From Saprospiraceae bacterium (GTDB taxonomy: Bacteria; Bacteroidota; Bacteroidia; Chitinophagales; Saprospiraceae), in assembly GCA_016717145.1 (NCBI GenBank), contig JADKGD010000006.1:124001-188000 (forward strand): 64,000 nucleotides of DNA, given 5' to 3'. The first letter of the stretch is position 1. Each line of letters starts with the position of its first letter. The position numbers and the translations under genes are program-made. This document shows positions 31,325-41,872 of the stretch, piece by piece. The notes beneath the pieces were generated by a model, which saw nothing but the letters and a program-made list of their open reading frames with translations, searched no databases and was not told where the DNA came from.

Positions 31325-34300
31325 TTATTTATTAATTAATTGCTCAACCAGTTTTTTTAATGCTGCTAACTCATCTTCCATTTCCTGTAACTTATTTTTG
31401 TAGACTTCATTTTGTTTTACCAATTCCTGAATACCCGCAAGTGCTATACCAGATGGGTCTACCGTACTGATAGATTTGTCATTGACACCAAGTTCAAAAG
31501 TCTTGTGAAAATCTTCTGCTACAGGTCCGATATGGTATTCATCGGTACCTTTATACTTCCATTTTTGAATAGGCAATGCTAGAATTTGACTTAATAAAAC
31601 GGCTGTATTGATATTGGTAAAATTTTCCTTGGTTATTCTTGATGAAGTATTGGTCCAGGTGCCACCAGTTGTTAGGTAGGCACCATTGCCATTACCTGAA
31701 CCAGTTCCCACCTGAAGAGCGATCCCAGCTGCTGATTTATTGGATCTTCCAAATAACCATGTATTTACAAATCCATCACCAAATGACATGGCGTCACTTA
31801 TTTCTATGGATGTGTTAGCACCTAATGCTGTAGCATTAACCACAGATGACGCTGATGCACCAATCGTACCCGCATTATTACCTATTGCTGTATTATCAGA
31901 ACCTGTTATCATATCATCTAAGGCATACCTTCCTAGACCTACATTGCCACTTCCGGTAGTATTGAGCAAGGCGCCAAAGCCAAGTCCTGTATTACCAATA
32001 CCACTTTGATTATCAGGGAGAACTTGATATCCAATAGCAGTATTTTCGCTGCCTGTATCATTAACGTACATGGCTTGGTAGCCTATGACAGTGTTGTAGT
32101 TACCGGAATTAGTTCCACTAGAAGGACCCACGTTTGCCTCATAGCCGATTACAGTATTGCTCGTACCACTTTTATTTGATCTTAAGGCCCCTTCTCCTAT
32201 TGCCACATTATTTTCGCCTTCTTGATTCATTTTTAAAGCATCCCTGCCTATGGCAATTTGACCTACTGAAGATGAATCAGTAACTAACGCATTTTCGCCA
32301 ATGGCTACATTTCCGACACCGTCTTTGTTTGATTTCAACGCATAGTATCCAAGTGAGGTATTACCAAAGCCGGATATATTCATAGATTGAGATTCTTGTC
32401 CGATACTTGTATTGTTGGAAGAGGTGTTTTTTCGCAAGCTTTTTGACCCTATGGCAATATTACTATTGCCGTATTGATTGCTGTATGATGCTTCATGTCC
32501 TATGGCCACATTATGGAAACCTTGTATATTCTTCGATTGAGCGAGGTACCCTTGAGCTATATTATAAGAACCAAAATCGGGAATAGCTGCTAGTCCTAGG
32601 TTGTTTTTCAAAGCACCAGCGCCTTGTGCAAGATTATAAGACCCGTCCGTATTACTTATCAATGATGAGTCGCCAATGGCAAGATTATAAGAACCAGTGA
32701 GATTACTATATAAACTTACAGTTCCTATTGCTAAATTAGTAACTCCACTTCGGTTGTTGTTTAAGCTATAATGTCCAATGGCAATTTGTCTATTAGTCAA
32801 AGTATCTTGACCTAATGCGAAATTGCCAATTGATATATTTGCACTTCCGTTTCGATTAGCTGACAACGATGCAGTTCCAATAGCAATATTATATCCTCCA
32901 TTATCATTATCAATACTAGCACCGTGACCGATTGCATAATTACTACCTCCAGATTTATTAGAAGATAATGCGCCAGAACCAAAAGCTAAGTTAAAATAAC
33001 CAGATTTATTTTTTTTTAATGCATAGTCTCCTACTGCATAATTTGAAGATCCTGTTTCATTTTCATATAGTGAACTATCACCGATGGCTATATTTCCATA
33101 ACCAGCTTGATTATTGGCTAATGAAGCTCTACCAATCGCAATTTGTCCAACTGATAGCGTGTCTAATGCAAGAGCATCTTTGCCTATCGCTACATTACCA
33201 TTTCCTGTTTTATTTCCATATAGTGATCTATGACCAACACCTACATTATCAGATCCATTTATGTTTTTTTCCATTGACCGTAAACCAATGCCAGTATTTT
33301 TCGAACCATCTAAATTTTCTGTCAAAGTATTATAACCAACTGCCATATTCTCTGCACCATTTCGATTACTAAATAGTGCATTAACTCCTATAGCCATTTG
33401 AAAATTGGTTAATGTATCCGATGCCAAGGCATTAGTCCCAATGGCTAAATTATTGATTCCAGATTTATTGTTTCTTAAGGCTTTGTAGCCTATTACGTTA
33501 TTTTGACTTCCTGTGGTATTGGCTAAAGCTGCTTCATGTCCTATTGCAGTATTGCTAATACCATGTGCTGGAATTGTAGCACCTGTACTGTTATTACGTA
33601 ATGCATAGCTCCCAACTGCTACATTGGCATCTCTTTCTCTATTGGCTAACAATGCTTCATGACCAATCGCTACATTAAAACTTCCAGCGTTTTGCGCATT
33701 TTCTGCACTTCCACCTGGCGCTGGTAAACCCATCATAGCTCCATTTCCTACAATTGTGTTTTCTGAACCAATCGTATTATTGAATCCTGCTAATGTACCT
33801 ATTGCAGTATTGTTATTTCCGTTGATATTTTTTAACAAGGTTTTGTATCCCATAGTTACGTTACCTGTACCATTCTGATTTGTCATCATATTTTGTATAC
33901 CAAAGGCCGTATTGAAACCCGCAACACTTGTTCTCAAATTTTGAAAACCGAAGGCTGTATTATTGCCTGAACTAATACTTTTGGCATCCATATTTTGATA
34001 GCCAAAGGTGGTAGTTGGTACCGCAACTCCAGCTTGATATTGTATCAGTCCCGCCTTTTCATTATTGACTTTAATAACTAAGTCTTGTGCATCGGTAGTA
34101 CCTATAAAATTATTGGCTGAATTGGTGCCGGCATTTCCTGTCGTACTCCAGCCTGTATTTTGATTACTCAAAGCCAACCAGCCACCAGCACTGAAATAGT
34201 AAAATCCTGGTTTCTGACCATTGGTCTGAAATACCAGTAAACCTATAGCCGGAGCAGCAATATTCGCTCTTTGGGTAGAATCCATTCTCGGTACCAGTAA

Positions 34301-34438
34301 GCCACTATTGGTAGATGTGACATCTAGTTTTGCAGAGTTATGCGGAGATAGTGTGCCGATGCCTACGTTTTGGGCTATGGCCCGTTGACCGTAAAAAACT
34401 CCAATAACGATAAAAACTAAAAATGCTTTCGTGTTCAT
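31325..34438 (-). CDS. Large fibre-like surface protein with 17-residue repeats and S74 chaperone
   Basis: 1037 residues. Signal peptide (MNTKAFLVFIVIGVFYGQRA), head NVGIGTLSPHNSAKLDVTST and GLLVFQTNGQKPGFYYFSAG. From about residue 155 to 880, about 40 tandem units of mostly 17 residues (N-x-A-I-G-x-x-A-L-x-x-N-x-x-G), e.g. NIAIGDSSLYENETGSS and NYAVGDYALKKNKSGYF, like YadA/Hep_Hag left-handed beta-roll repeats. The end has a Peptidase_S74 intramolecular chaperone (SRITKENFTNINTAVLLSQI; YHIGPVAEDFHKTFELG) and a coiled coil (KNKLQEMEDELAALKKLVEQ). S74 domains assemble trimeric phage tailspikes and may be self-cleaved. Expected: trimeric surface fibre or adhesin. Confidence 0.88.
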   Translation of the reverse strand: MNTKAFLVFIVIGVFYGQRAIAQNVGIGTLSPHNSAKLDVTSTNSGLLVPRMDSTQRANIAAPAIGLLVFQTNGQKPGFYYFSAGGWLALSNQNTGWSTTGNAGTNSANNFIGTTDAQDLVIKVNNEKAGLIQYQAGVAVPTTTFGYQNMDAKSISSGNNTAFGFQNLRTSVAGFNTAFGIQNMMTNQNGTGNVTMGYKTLLKNINGNNNTAIGTLAGFNNTIGSENTIVGNGAMMGLPAPGGSAENAQNAGSFNVAIGHEALLANRERDANVAVGSYALRNNSTGATIPAHGISNTAIGHEAALANTTGSQNNVIGYKALRNNKSGINNLAIGTNALASDTLTNFQMAIGVNALFSNRNGAENMAVGYNTLTENLDGSKNTGIGLRSMEKNINGSDNVGVGHRSLYGNKTGNGNVAIGKDALALDTLSVGQIAIGRASLANNQAGYGNIAIGDSSLYENETGSSNYAVGDYALKKNKSGYFNLAFGSGALSSNKSGGSNYAIGHGASIDNDNGGYNIAIGTASLSANRNGSANISIGNFALGQDTLTNRQIAIGHYSLNNNRSGVTNLAIGTVSLYSNLTGSYNLAIGDSSLISNTDGSYNLAQGAGALKNNLGLAAIPDFGSYNIAQGYLAQSKNIQGFHNVAIGHEASYSNQYGNSNIAIGSKSLRKNTSSNNTSIGQESQSMNISGFGNTSLGYYALKSNKDGVGNVAIGENALVTDSSSVGQIAIGRDALKMNQEGENNVAIGEGALRSNKSGTSNTVIGYEANVGPSSGTNSGNYNTVIGYQAMYVNDTGSENTAIGYQVLPDNQSGIGNTGLGFGALLNTTGSGNVGLGRYALDDMITGSDNTAIGNNAGTIGASASSVVNATALGANTSIEISDAMSFGDGFVNTWLFGRSNKSAAGIALQVGTGSGNGNGAYLTTGGTWTNTSSRITKENFTNINTAVLLSQILALPIQKWKYKGTDEYHIGPVAEDFHKTFELGVNDKSISTVDPSGIALAGIQELVKQNEVYKNKLQEMEDELAALKKLVEQLINK

Positions 34439-34838
34439 ATTCTTAATTATTTGAACTCAAAGCTCTATTTAAATCAATTATTAAAATCCGGTTATTGAGC
34501 AGTTGACGAATATATTTAGTTTGTGGTATCCTATAATTAGTGGTTGTTGTCAGAAGAGGATTATAAAGATTTGAGCGGCATTATAGCTATTAGAAGAAAT
34601 TAAGTTCTCCAGCTTAGCAATACATTTTTCGGTTTCAATACAACAATTTACTCATTCGGCAAACATAACATCTGCTTTAACCATTTTGTAATTTTCATTG
34701 ATAAGTTATAGCCTAACTTTGTAGTGTTGTTACAAAAATTATTTATGATATTATCAATTATTAGTTTTAATATGACAAAAAATATAGAAACAAATAATAC
34801 TTAACATTTCTTTTTTAATCATTAAAATTTTAATTACC
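34439..34838. other. Divergent intergenic region
   Basis: 400 bases between the fibre gene (minus) and a lipoprotein gene (plus). A TAACTTTG (about 34711) matches the -7 consensus for the plus strand, but no -33 box sits at the proper distance. I see no repeat or gene in it. Confidence 0.4.
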
Positions 34839-35633
34839 ATGAGAAATTTTCTTTTTGGACTAACTGTCCTATGCGCACTTTTTACTTATTCCTGTACAAA
34901 GGATGATACAAGTTCAGACAATCTGAACAACGCCTCTGCATCAAGCAGAAATATTGAAAACTCAGGTACATGGTTTGTCACCCATTTTTCAGAGGGTACT
35001 ACAATTCAAACTTCATTATTTGCCAATTATGCGTTTCAGTTCCTATCAAATGGTGTCATTACTGGTTCAACCATAAATGAAACTATAACAGGCACCTGGC
35101 GGGCTGTGGCTGATAGTGGTAAATCTAAAATTGTAATATCTTTTCCCGCAATAAAAAGTTTTGATGAGTTATCAGAAGACTGGGAATTGATTGAGGAATC
35201 AGGTGCAGTTATAAAATTAAAACACATAAGTGGTGGAAACGGTGGTGATGACATCCTTGAGTTTGGGAGAAGCCAGGTTGCCGGAAATATAAATATTGGC
35301 AGCACGCCTTTACAAAATATTTCCGGAAAATGGAGTGTGTCAAAATATCAAAATAAAGACAAGGATAGAACTTCATACTTTACGGGTTATGGCTTTGAAT
35401 TTAAAACAGGGGGCGATATAATTGCGGCCAAAGGCACTTCTATCATTAATGGTACATGGAAATCGTATGTTGATAGTGGTAAAAGCAAACTAAAATTTAC
35501 ATTTCCAGATGTAAATAAATTCGGAGAACTTAATGAAGACTGGGAAATCATAAGTCAATCAGCTAACACCTTAAATCTGAAAAATGTAAGTGGAGGAAAT
35601 GGTGGAACTTCAAACCTTAGTTTTTCAAAATAA
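34839..35633 (+). CDS. Lipoprotein with duplicated domain
   Basis: 264 residues. Lipoprotein signal MRNFLFGLTVLCALFTYSC. Two tandem repeats of about 105 residues: GTWFVTHFSEGTTIQTSLFA..ISGGNGGDDILEFGR and GKWSVSKYQNKDKDRTSYFT..VSGGNGGTSNLSFSK. Shared landmarks are G(T/K)W, a DSGKSK loop, (S/N)EDWE and (I/V)SGGNGG, as in lipocalin-like small exported proteins. Function unknown. It is transcribed convergently with the BNR gene, with a shared terminator between them. Confidence 0.75.
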   Translation: MRNFLFGLTVLCALFTYSCTKDDTSSDNLNNASASSRNIENSGTWFVTHFSEGTTIQTSLFANYAFQFLSNGVITGSTINETITGTWRAVADSGKSKIVISFPAIKSFDELSEDWELIEESGAVIKLKHISGGNGGDDILEFGRSQVAGNINIGSTPLQNISGKWSVSKYQNKDKDRTSYFTGYGFEFKTGGDIIAAKGTSIINGTWKSYVDSGKSKLKFTFPDVNKFGELNEDWEIISQSANTLNLKNVSGGNGGTSNLSFSK

Positions 35634-35661
35634 TCGCAAAGGTTTTAATTGAATCATTTTT

Positions 35662-35698
35662 AGAAGCGACTTTACTTTTAGTGCTGTCGCTTCTTTTC
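35662..35698. terminator. Bidirectional terminator
   Basis: AGAAGCGAC pairs perfectly with GTCGCTTCT (9 bp), with T-rich DNA on the right and A/T-rich DNA on the left. It sits between the convergent lipoprotein (plus) and BNR-repeat (minus) genes. Confidence 0.72.
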
Positions 35699-35712
35699 TT
35701 AAAAATATTGTA

Positions 35713-38291
35713 TTAATTGTTTCCGCTATTGGAAGTAGCTTCCAGAATTACTGGCATATCACAAGCTTGAATATATGTTTTAAACTTGCTTCCAAACGTT
35801 GCCTTAAAATTATTTTGTAATACAATCCTACTTCCTGCTGTGTATTTTACATTGGTTCCTTCACCACCAAGGATGATTTGATTGGAATTTAATGTATTTG
35901 CTGCTTGAAAAATTGATGAACCATTCACTTGTCCGGTTATGTTGTCTACTGCCATGCAAGTAGAGTAAGCAGTTGTCAACCAAATGCCCCGGCCAAAAGT
36001 AGAAATATAAACCTGGTTTTGAGAAGGCCATAATTCAATCTCTGAGACAGGCACTGGTGGTAAACCATTCATAAATGGTTCCCAATGATTGACATTATTT
36101 CTTTTGTAAAACACACCGATAGACGTTCCAACATACAAACCATCATTTTGATCTCTTTTGATAGAAAATATGGGTACATTTGGAAGGTTATATGTCCAGT
36201 TGATCCATGTATTTCCGCCATTCACGGTCGTAAATACTTTCGCATTGACATTGGCTCCAGCTACAGAAATATATAAATAATTGGCATTTATCGGATGTAC
36301 ATCAATGTCTGTAATTTTAAGGTTGACGTCATATCCAGCGGCGACTAATCCACTTGTTTTATTGTTAAAAGTGGAAGGAGACACGTATTGATTTAATTGG
36401 CCGTTTCCAGCTAAATATACCATATTTGTATTAGAAGGACAAGTGGCTATTGCCCAACCTGCTGGTACATTATATGTAAACCAAGAACTTCCAGCATTAT
36501 TACTTGTCAAAAACTTCGTTCTATAACCTGCGTAAATTTTATCTTCCAAATCGGGGCTCATCGCCAAATTTGCAAAAAACTCAGTATTATTTGGAGGTGT
36601 GATGTCACAAACTCCGCCTATACAATCCTTAAAAATTTTTTCATTTATCGAATAATAGATATCGTCGCTATCGCCATCTGCGACTAAATATGGATGATCT
36701 GTCATCACATCATAACCATCGCCTACATGATAGGTGTAATAATTATTTCCTCCATTTTGTTCTAAAATGCCATTATCTTGTGCACCTCCCCAAATGTCTC
36801 CTTCATCATTTTGTCGTTCAAAATGATAAAATTGGCTAAGACTCAAACCGCTACTTGAAAAAGTCCAATCATTGCCTACTTTAAAGTAAACGCCACCATC
36901 ATTGCCACAGTATAGAATATTATTGAAAGGGTTAAATTGTAATGTATGAATATCAGGATGCATATACGGTGAGTCAGATGTCCAGTATGCAGAGGCCTGA
37001 GTCCAATTAAAACCTCCGTCCACACTTTTCCATGCACATAGTCCTCCGACGTAGATTTCGTTTTGATTCGTAGGTGAAATCGCAATACAATGATCATATG
37101 TAGATTGATCTGTGCTTACCGGATCGCCTATGATGTTAGCAAATATATTTGGTGTTTGGGTGAGCAAGGTAAAACTTCCACCGCTATTATCAGACCTGAA
37201 GATACCTTTGAAACTAATAAATAGTGGGGGTAACGGAAATGGTTGATTAGTGGGTAACATTGGCCCAGCGAGGAGTACTACTCTTTCTGCGTTATTTGGT
37301 GTGACGGCAATAGAGATTCTAGTGGCACCACTTAGGTTGGCGATGGGTATTTCCCCAAAATTATTACCAAGATTACCAGACTTAAGAAATTTATCGGCTG
37401 AACAAGCGTAGACAATATTAGAGTTGCCCGGTTTTAATTTTACATCCCAAATATTTACTGCATCAGTAACTAATGTCCAACTAATGCCGCCATTGGTAGT
37501 TCTAAATAGACCTTTGGTCGTAGCAGCAAAAAGAAATGATGGATTTGATGGATCTATGACCAATTGATTGCCCCAATACGTCGTTGACGCGAGATTACCT
37601 GTTTTAAACCAATTCTGACCTCCATCTACAGTTTTAAAAACACCTTTGCTATCAGACCTATATAAATAATTTGTCACAAAAGCGGTTGGTCCAGTATCTC
37701 CATCACCAGTAAGAACATACATAATATTTGTATTGATAGGATCTATTGCTATACCCGAAACACCCAAGGAAGGTAAAACCCAGCTAATGCATCCCAGCTA
37801 ATGCCTCCATTGATCGAAACAAACAAACCACCATGTGGCGAACCAGCATACATAATATTGGGATTATTTGGATGAAATGTAATTCTGTCTATTCTTCCAA
37901 TACCTTTATCGCCTGTAACAGGACCTTGAAGGTTCCAATTATTTGGTTGGAATCTATTGTTCGAACTAGCCTTTTCTCTGTTAAGTTTCGCTATGGCGAC
38001 CGAATTGATTTGGTAGGCATCTTGCACTATTCCTTGATTATCTGTGTAGTACTCGCTGACCCAACATTGTCTGTTCCATTTTTTGAGCTGTTTCATGATC
38101 GCTTTGCGTTTAGAAATCTGGTCGGGCGATAATTTGTTTAATTCAACATTGTAATAATCTGTCACTATTCTTTTTATATCACTCAACTTTACTTTGCCTT
38201 TTAAGGTGCTTTCTAATTCAGTAGGTATATTTAACTGTGCATTTATGGAGATGCTGATAAAAAAGGCCAGTATTAAAAATAAATTATTCAT
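35713..38291 (-). CDS. Exported BNR/sortilin-type propeller protein (frameshifted)
   Basis: About 859 residues once one base is restored at 37775-37778 (GF-LPS-LGVSGIAIDP). I start at 38291 (MNNLFLILAFFISISINAQ); the longer frame would run into the previous gene. Propeller with many Asp-box strands (VFKTVDGGQNWFKTG; LFRTTNGGISWTLV; WKSVDGGFNWTQA; VFTTVNGGNTWINW). The C-terminus (IFQAANTLNSNQIILGGEG; RIVLQNNFKATFGSKF) is a T9SS-associated 3-coathanger stack domain. It is predicted to be exported; carbohydrate or protein binding cannot be told apart. It lies 7 bases after the stop of the upstream gene. Confidence 0.85.
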
Positions 38292-38298
38292 ATTATCA

Positions 38299-39978
38299 TT
38301 ATTTTTTGATTTGGATTTGATTTTCCAATGTTTCAATCCTTTTATTTTGGGCTATAATATATAAGGTCAGTTCTTCTATTTTTTCCATCATTTTTTTCTG
38401 CATATCGCCAATCGCAATGCCTTTCTCAGCCACTTCTATCGCAGATGGAATACCTGGAAGATGGTTGTTTTTAGCAATAAAATTTTCAATTTGATGTAGA
38501 CTAGGAAGTAAGTGGGCGTCAGAAAAAACATAGTCTGGCCAATTGGCTATCTCCACAATCACTTCTTGACTTCGAATTGTACCGTTGACACTCAATTTTT
38601 GTGATGGATTATCTGTACCTAGTCCGATATTCCCATTTGAAGCTATAAAAAGTCTATTGATTGAATTGGTATAAAACGCCAGGGGCATGGCGCCTGGTGT
38701 GCCTAGAGAAATGGCATTGCCATTGGTTGGACCACCAACATAAGCTTGAAAAACAGAGGATGAAGATGGGTTTTTAATGGTTAAAGCCGTATTGAAATTA
38801 TTATCAACTTGCAATGTCATTTTCGAATTGTTAACGGGACTATTTGTCCCAATGCCCACATTACCACCCAAAGGATTAATAAGCAAAGACCGTGCGAAGT
38901 CAGATGAAGAGCCATCATCAATGTCTCTAACATAAGATTGTATTTGATTGCCATTAATAGCCATGATGTTATTTTCTACACCTACAGGAAAGTTTTCAAG
39001 ATTTGGATGGCTCACATTTAAGGCACCTTCAGTATAATAATAATTACCTTGGCCTTCAATCACCTCAATTTTGTCACCACTATAAAATCCGCCTGCACCA
39101 TAGACATCTAATTTATATAATGGATATTGTTTGCCGATACCCACATTACCTAAGCCAGCAAAATCGTTGAAAATAATTTTACCACCAGGTTTGCCTGCCC
39201 TGATATAAGTGTCTTCTTCCAGCCCAAAATTAAAATGAGACATAAAGTTACTACCTCTAATACCCAAAACACCTTGGCTGCCGCCGGCTAAATCAGCTAG
39301 TCCTATCTCAAGCGTATGTGCCGGTACCCCAATTCCTAAGAGGCCTATACCTGTCCTCTGAATATTGGTGCCTATATAATGATTACTTGGAAAGCCGTAT
39401 TGAAATTTAGCCACTTCCTGGTTGAAACTTTTTATCACTAAGGCTTGATTGTCAACTGTACCGATAAAATTAGTACCACTGGTTGTTCCAGAATTGCCGT
39501 TCAAATTCCAACCAATACTGCTACCGCTTACGCCGCTATTACTTTTAACAACCCAACGAAGTGCTGTCCCATCATATTGGAAATTGACATTCGCATTGTT
39601 GGGTATCACTAGATCAATGCCTGACCCCGTGATGATTCTTTCGGAAGCGACTGCATTTATATCTTCATTGACTATGTTCATGCTGTGTCCACTACGATTA
39701 AAAAAAGAAACAAGACGACCATCAGAAGCATTACTTAATCCGGATATAGAAAACGGTAACGTAGGTCCGCTAATCCTATAGGTTGAAAAAGCATTGGTAC
39801 CCACATCTACAGCCAAATGATTGCCATCAATCAGCATGATGTCTGCTGAGCGCAAAATTAAATCCCCATTGATATCCAATGCTGCTTCAGGCGCATTGAT
39901 ATTAATACCTACATGTTGACCTGTTATGCTGTTAGTTAAAAATATAAGTCCTACAATAAAGCAAAGAAAATTTTTCAT
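38299..39978 (-). CDS. Exported tail-fibre-like VGIGT protein
   Basis: 559 residues. Signal peptide (MKNFLCFIVGLIFLTNSITG), head HVGININAPEAALDINGDLI, then long beta-rich stretches with GIGLLGIGVPAHTLEIG, NVGIGTNSPVNNSKMTLQ and NIGLGTDNPSQKLSVNGTI, and a C-terminal helix region (HLPGIPSAIEVAEKGIAIGD, MMEKIEELTLYIIAQNKRI) typical of Bacteroidota tail-fibre-domain proteins. The last helix could trimerise the protein. It leads a minus-strand unit with the BNR protein 7 bases downstream. Confidence 0.8.
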   Translation of the reverse strand: MKNFLCFIVGLIFLTNSITGQHVGININAPEAALDINGDLILRSADIMLIDGNHLAVDVGTNAFSTYRISGPTLPFSISGLSNASDGRLVSFFNRSGHSMNIVNEDINAVASERIITGSGIDLVIPNNANVNFQYDGTALRWVVKSNSGVSGSSIGWNLNGNSGTTSGTNFIGTVDNQALVIKSFNQEVAKFQYGFPSNHYIGTNIQRTGIGLLGIGVPAHTLEIGLADLAGGSQGVLGIRGSNFMSHFNFGLEEDTYIRAGKPGGKIIFNDFAGLGNVGIGKQYPLYKLDVYGAGGFYSGDKIEVIEGQGNYYYTEGALNVSHPNLENFPVGVENNIMAINGNQIQSYVRDIDDGSSSDFARSLLINPLGGNVGIGTNSPVNNSKMTLQVDNNFNTALTIKNPSSSSVFQAYVGGPTNGNAISLGTPGAMPLAFYTNSINRLFIASNGNIGLGTDNPSQKLSVNGTIRSQEVIVEIANWPDYVFSDAHLLPSLHQIENFIAKNNHLPGIPSAIEVAEKGIAIGDMQKKMMEKIEELTLYIIAQNKRIETLENQIQIKK

Positions 39979-40002
39979 GATATTAAATTTAAAAATTCAG
40001 GT

Positions 40003-40010
40003 CAAAAATA
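40003..40010 (-). promoter_or_regulatory. Possible -7 box for the 38.3-39.98 kb unit
   Basis: On the minus strand this reads TATTTTTG, matching TAnnTTTG, about 25 bases before the ATG at 39978. No clear -33 box. Confidence 0.3.
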
Positions 40011-40270
40011 CTTGCCCTATTAAGGCATTAAGTTCACTGACTAGTACTTTACAGTTATGAATTTGTATTCGGTAATTTTAAAGACCATTAATTGACTGGA
40101 TTTTAGATTTATTATATTATAAGTAATTATTTTAAGTTAAAGAGATGAAACTGTCCTTGCAAAAACCCAAACGTGCCAATTACAAGGTGACTTAAGACCC
40201 TCTCCTTATAATATTTTATCTTTGACCTATCATTTTTTCAAGGATTTTCAAACATATAAATAATAATAAA

Positions 40271-40774
40271 ATGTATCTAAACTTTCTTTTATTTTTCGTT
40301 TTATTGGCTTGCAATAGTGGTCAGAAACCAGCAATTTCTATGGCTAAAACAACTGAAAGTGGTAATTCATCCAATTACCTCACTATGAAAATCAATGGCA
40401 AAGATTGGACGGCCGACCGGGATATATTGGCTGCATTTCACCCTAAGGGTTACAATAAACTAATTATGATTGCCGGTAGTCTTGGTAAAAAAGATCGGGA
40501 TGAAAAAACCTTTAATATCAACATTTATAACACAACTGGCCCCGGAATGTATTCCTTTGTTCAGGGGAATAAAGACCTTTCAGAGGCACAAATAGGCAAT
40601 TGGACAGCAGAGGATTATATTTGCGGTAACATAATGGGTTTTGATATGAATGTCAATGTGACCAAAGCGTCCAGTAATCCGACCATAGTTGAAGCTACGT
40701 TTACCGGCACAATGACTTGTCCTGCAAGTCCTGCCATCAAAGTTACGGAAGGAAAATTTTATTATCACGAATAA
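40271..40774 (+). CDS. Small lipoprotein with KINGxxW strand
   Basis: 167 residues. Lipoprotein signal with Cys in FVLLACNSGQKP. The body is beta-rich: YLTMKINGKDWTADRDI, then DEKTFNINIYNTTGPGMYSF and IVEATFTGTMTCPAS. Small Bacteroidota lipoproteins of this kind are common but have no known role. A TATCTTTG box (40217-40224) lies about 45 bases upstream. The next gene follows after 16 bases, so the two are probably co-transcribed. Confidence 0.72.
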   Translation: MYLNFLLFFVLLACNSGQKPAISMAKTTESGNSSNYLTMKINGKDWTADRDILAAFHPKGYNKLIMIAGSLGKKDRDEKTFNINIYNTTGPGMYSFVQGNKDLSEAQIGNWTAEDYICGNIMGFDMNVNVTKASSNPTIVEATFTGTMTCPASPAIKVTEGKFYYHE

Positions 40775-40790
40775 ACCGCATAACCCAATC

Positions 40791-41645
40791 ATGAACACAG
40801 TTAAATTTACTTATTTTTTACTCTTTGGTATTTTTATTTTAGCATGTAATAAAAGTACCGAAGTACCAGACGATCACAACAATAACGGCAATAATGCAAG
40901 CTTTGGTTCAGGCGTACCAGGTGTTGCAGGCACCGCAGGAGTCAAGGCCTGGGACGATTTGGACACCAATGAAAAGTCGCGTATAAAAGGATGGAATACT
41001 TTGTTTTTACATCAATCTGTAGGCCAGGATCTGGAAGAAGGCTGTAAGAACAATGGTTTCTCCTGGGAATATTACGGCAATGGTGACAAAATTAATAAAG
41101 GACTGATGGGTGGCATTTTTGTTGATGTCGGCGGTATCGCAAATGGTGATCCTTATGAAAAAATGCGCGTATTTACAGAACAAATTTTGAAAAGTAAAGA
41201 CGAAGTAAAAATTGGGGTATTTAAGTTTGGATATGCTGATATAGATGATGGTAATTACCAAAAAGTCCAGGACGCGTATAAGGTGATGGTAGATGATTTG
41301 AAATCACAAATCGTGGGATTTAAAATGCTTCATGTAACACCTCCTTTGGTTTATTCGGTGGAGACTTTTGATGGAAATGCTGCAAGAATGAAGGTAGGTC
41401 AATGGATGAAAACCACTTTTGCCACCAAAGATGTCATCTTTGATCTACAAGCATTAGAAAGTAATGATGGCAGCTGCCAAGTAAACGGTATTTGGCGTTT
41501 ATGCCTTGAAAACCGTAACTCTGATTCAGACCCTAGTGATGTTAACGGTATAGACATGTCTGATAGTCAGGGGCATCTGGGAAAAAAAGCAGGCCAACGG
41601 ATAAGTAAAGCTTTATTGATGAGCATATATTACTGTGGAAAATAA
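40791..41645 (+). CDS. Putative SGNH-like lipoprotein
   Basis: 284 residues. Lipoprotein signal (LFGIFILACNKST). A low-complexity linker (NNNGNNASFGSGVPGVAGTA) leads to a globular part: WNTLFLHQSVGQDLEEGCKN, IGVFKFGYADIDDGNYQKVQ, MLHVTPPLVYSVET and a late His in QGHLGKKAGQRISK. The layout (Ser/Gly-rich early block, a His near the end) recalls SGNH-hydrolase-fold proteins, but the early catalytic block (HQSVG) is not a standard GDS, so activity is unproven. Confidence 0.6.
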   Translation: MNTVKFTYFLLFGIFILACNKSTEVPDDHNNNGNNASFGSGVPGVAGTAGVKAWDDLDTNEKSRIKGWNTLFLHQSVGQDLEEGCKNNGFSWEYYGNGDKINKGLMGGIFVDVGGIANGDPYEKMRVFTEQILKSKDEVKIGVFKFGYADIDDGNYQKVQDAYKVMVDDLKSQIVGFKMLHVTPPLVYSVETFDGNAARMKVGQWMKTTFATKDVIFDLQALESNDGSCQVNGIWRLCLENRNSDSDPSDVNGIDMSDSQGHLGKKAGQRISKALLMSIYYCGK

Positions 41646-41821
41646 ATGAATCAATCCATCCACCTTGACGGTAATCGAAAGAATTTTTGTTCCGTAAAAT
41701 AACTCAAGTTAAGGAAGATCTTCTGTTTTAATTTTAATGTACTGGTCGGATATATTATTTATTTATTTTTGTATAAAATAAGTGATATTTACTCAGAAGT
41801 GCAATACAAAAGAAGGTAAAG

Positions 41822-41829
41822 TAAATTTG
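41822..41829 (+). promoter_or_regulatory. Possible -7 box of the third LytS kinase
   Basis: TAAATTTG matches TAnnTTTG 43 bases before the ATG at 41873. No -33 TTTG at 19-20 bases. Confidence 0.3.
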
Positions 41830-41872
41830 TTGTATTTTGACCCTTTGTTTATTTTTTTTACACATAAATTGA

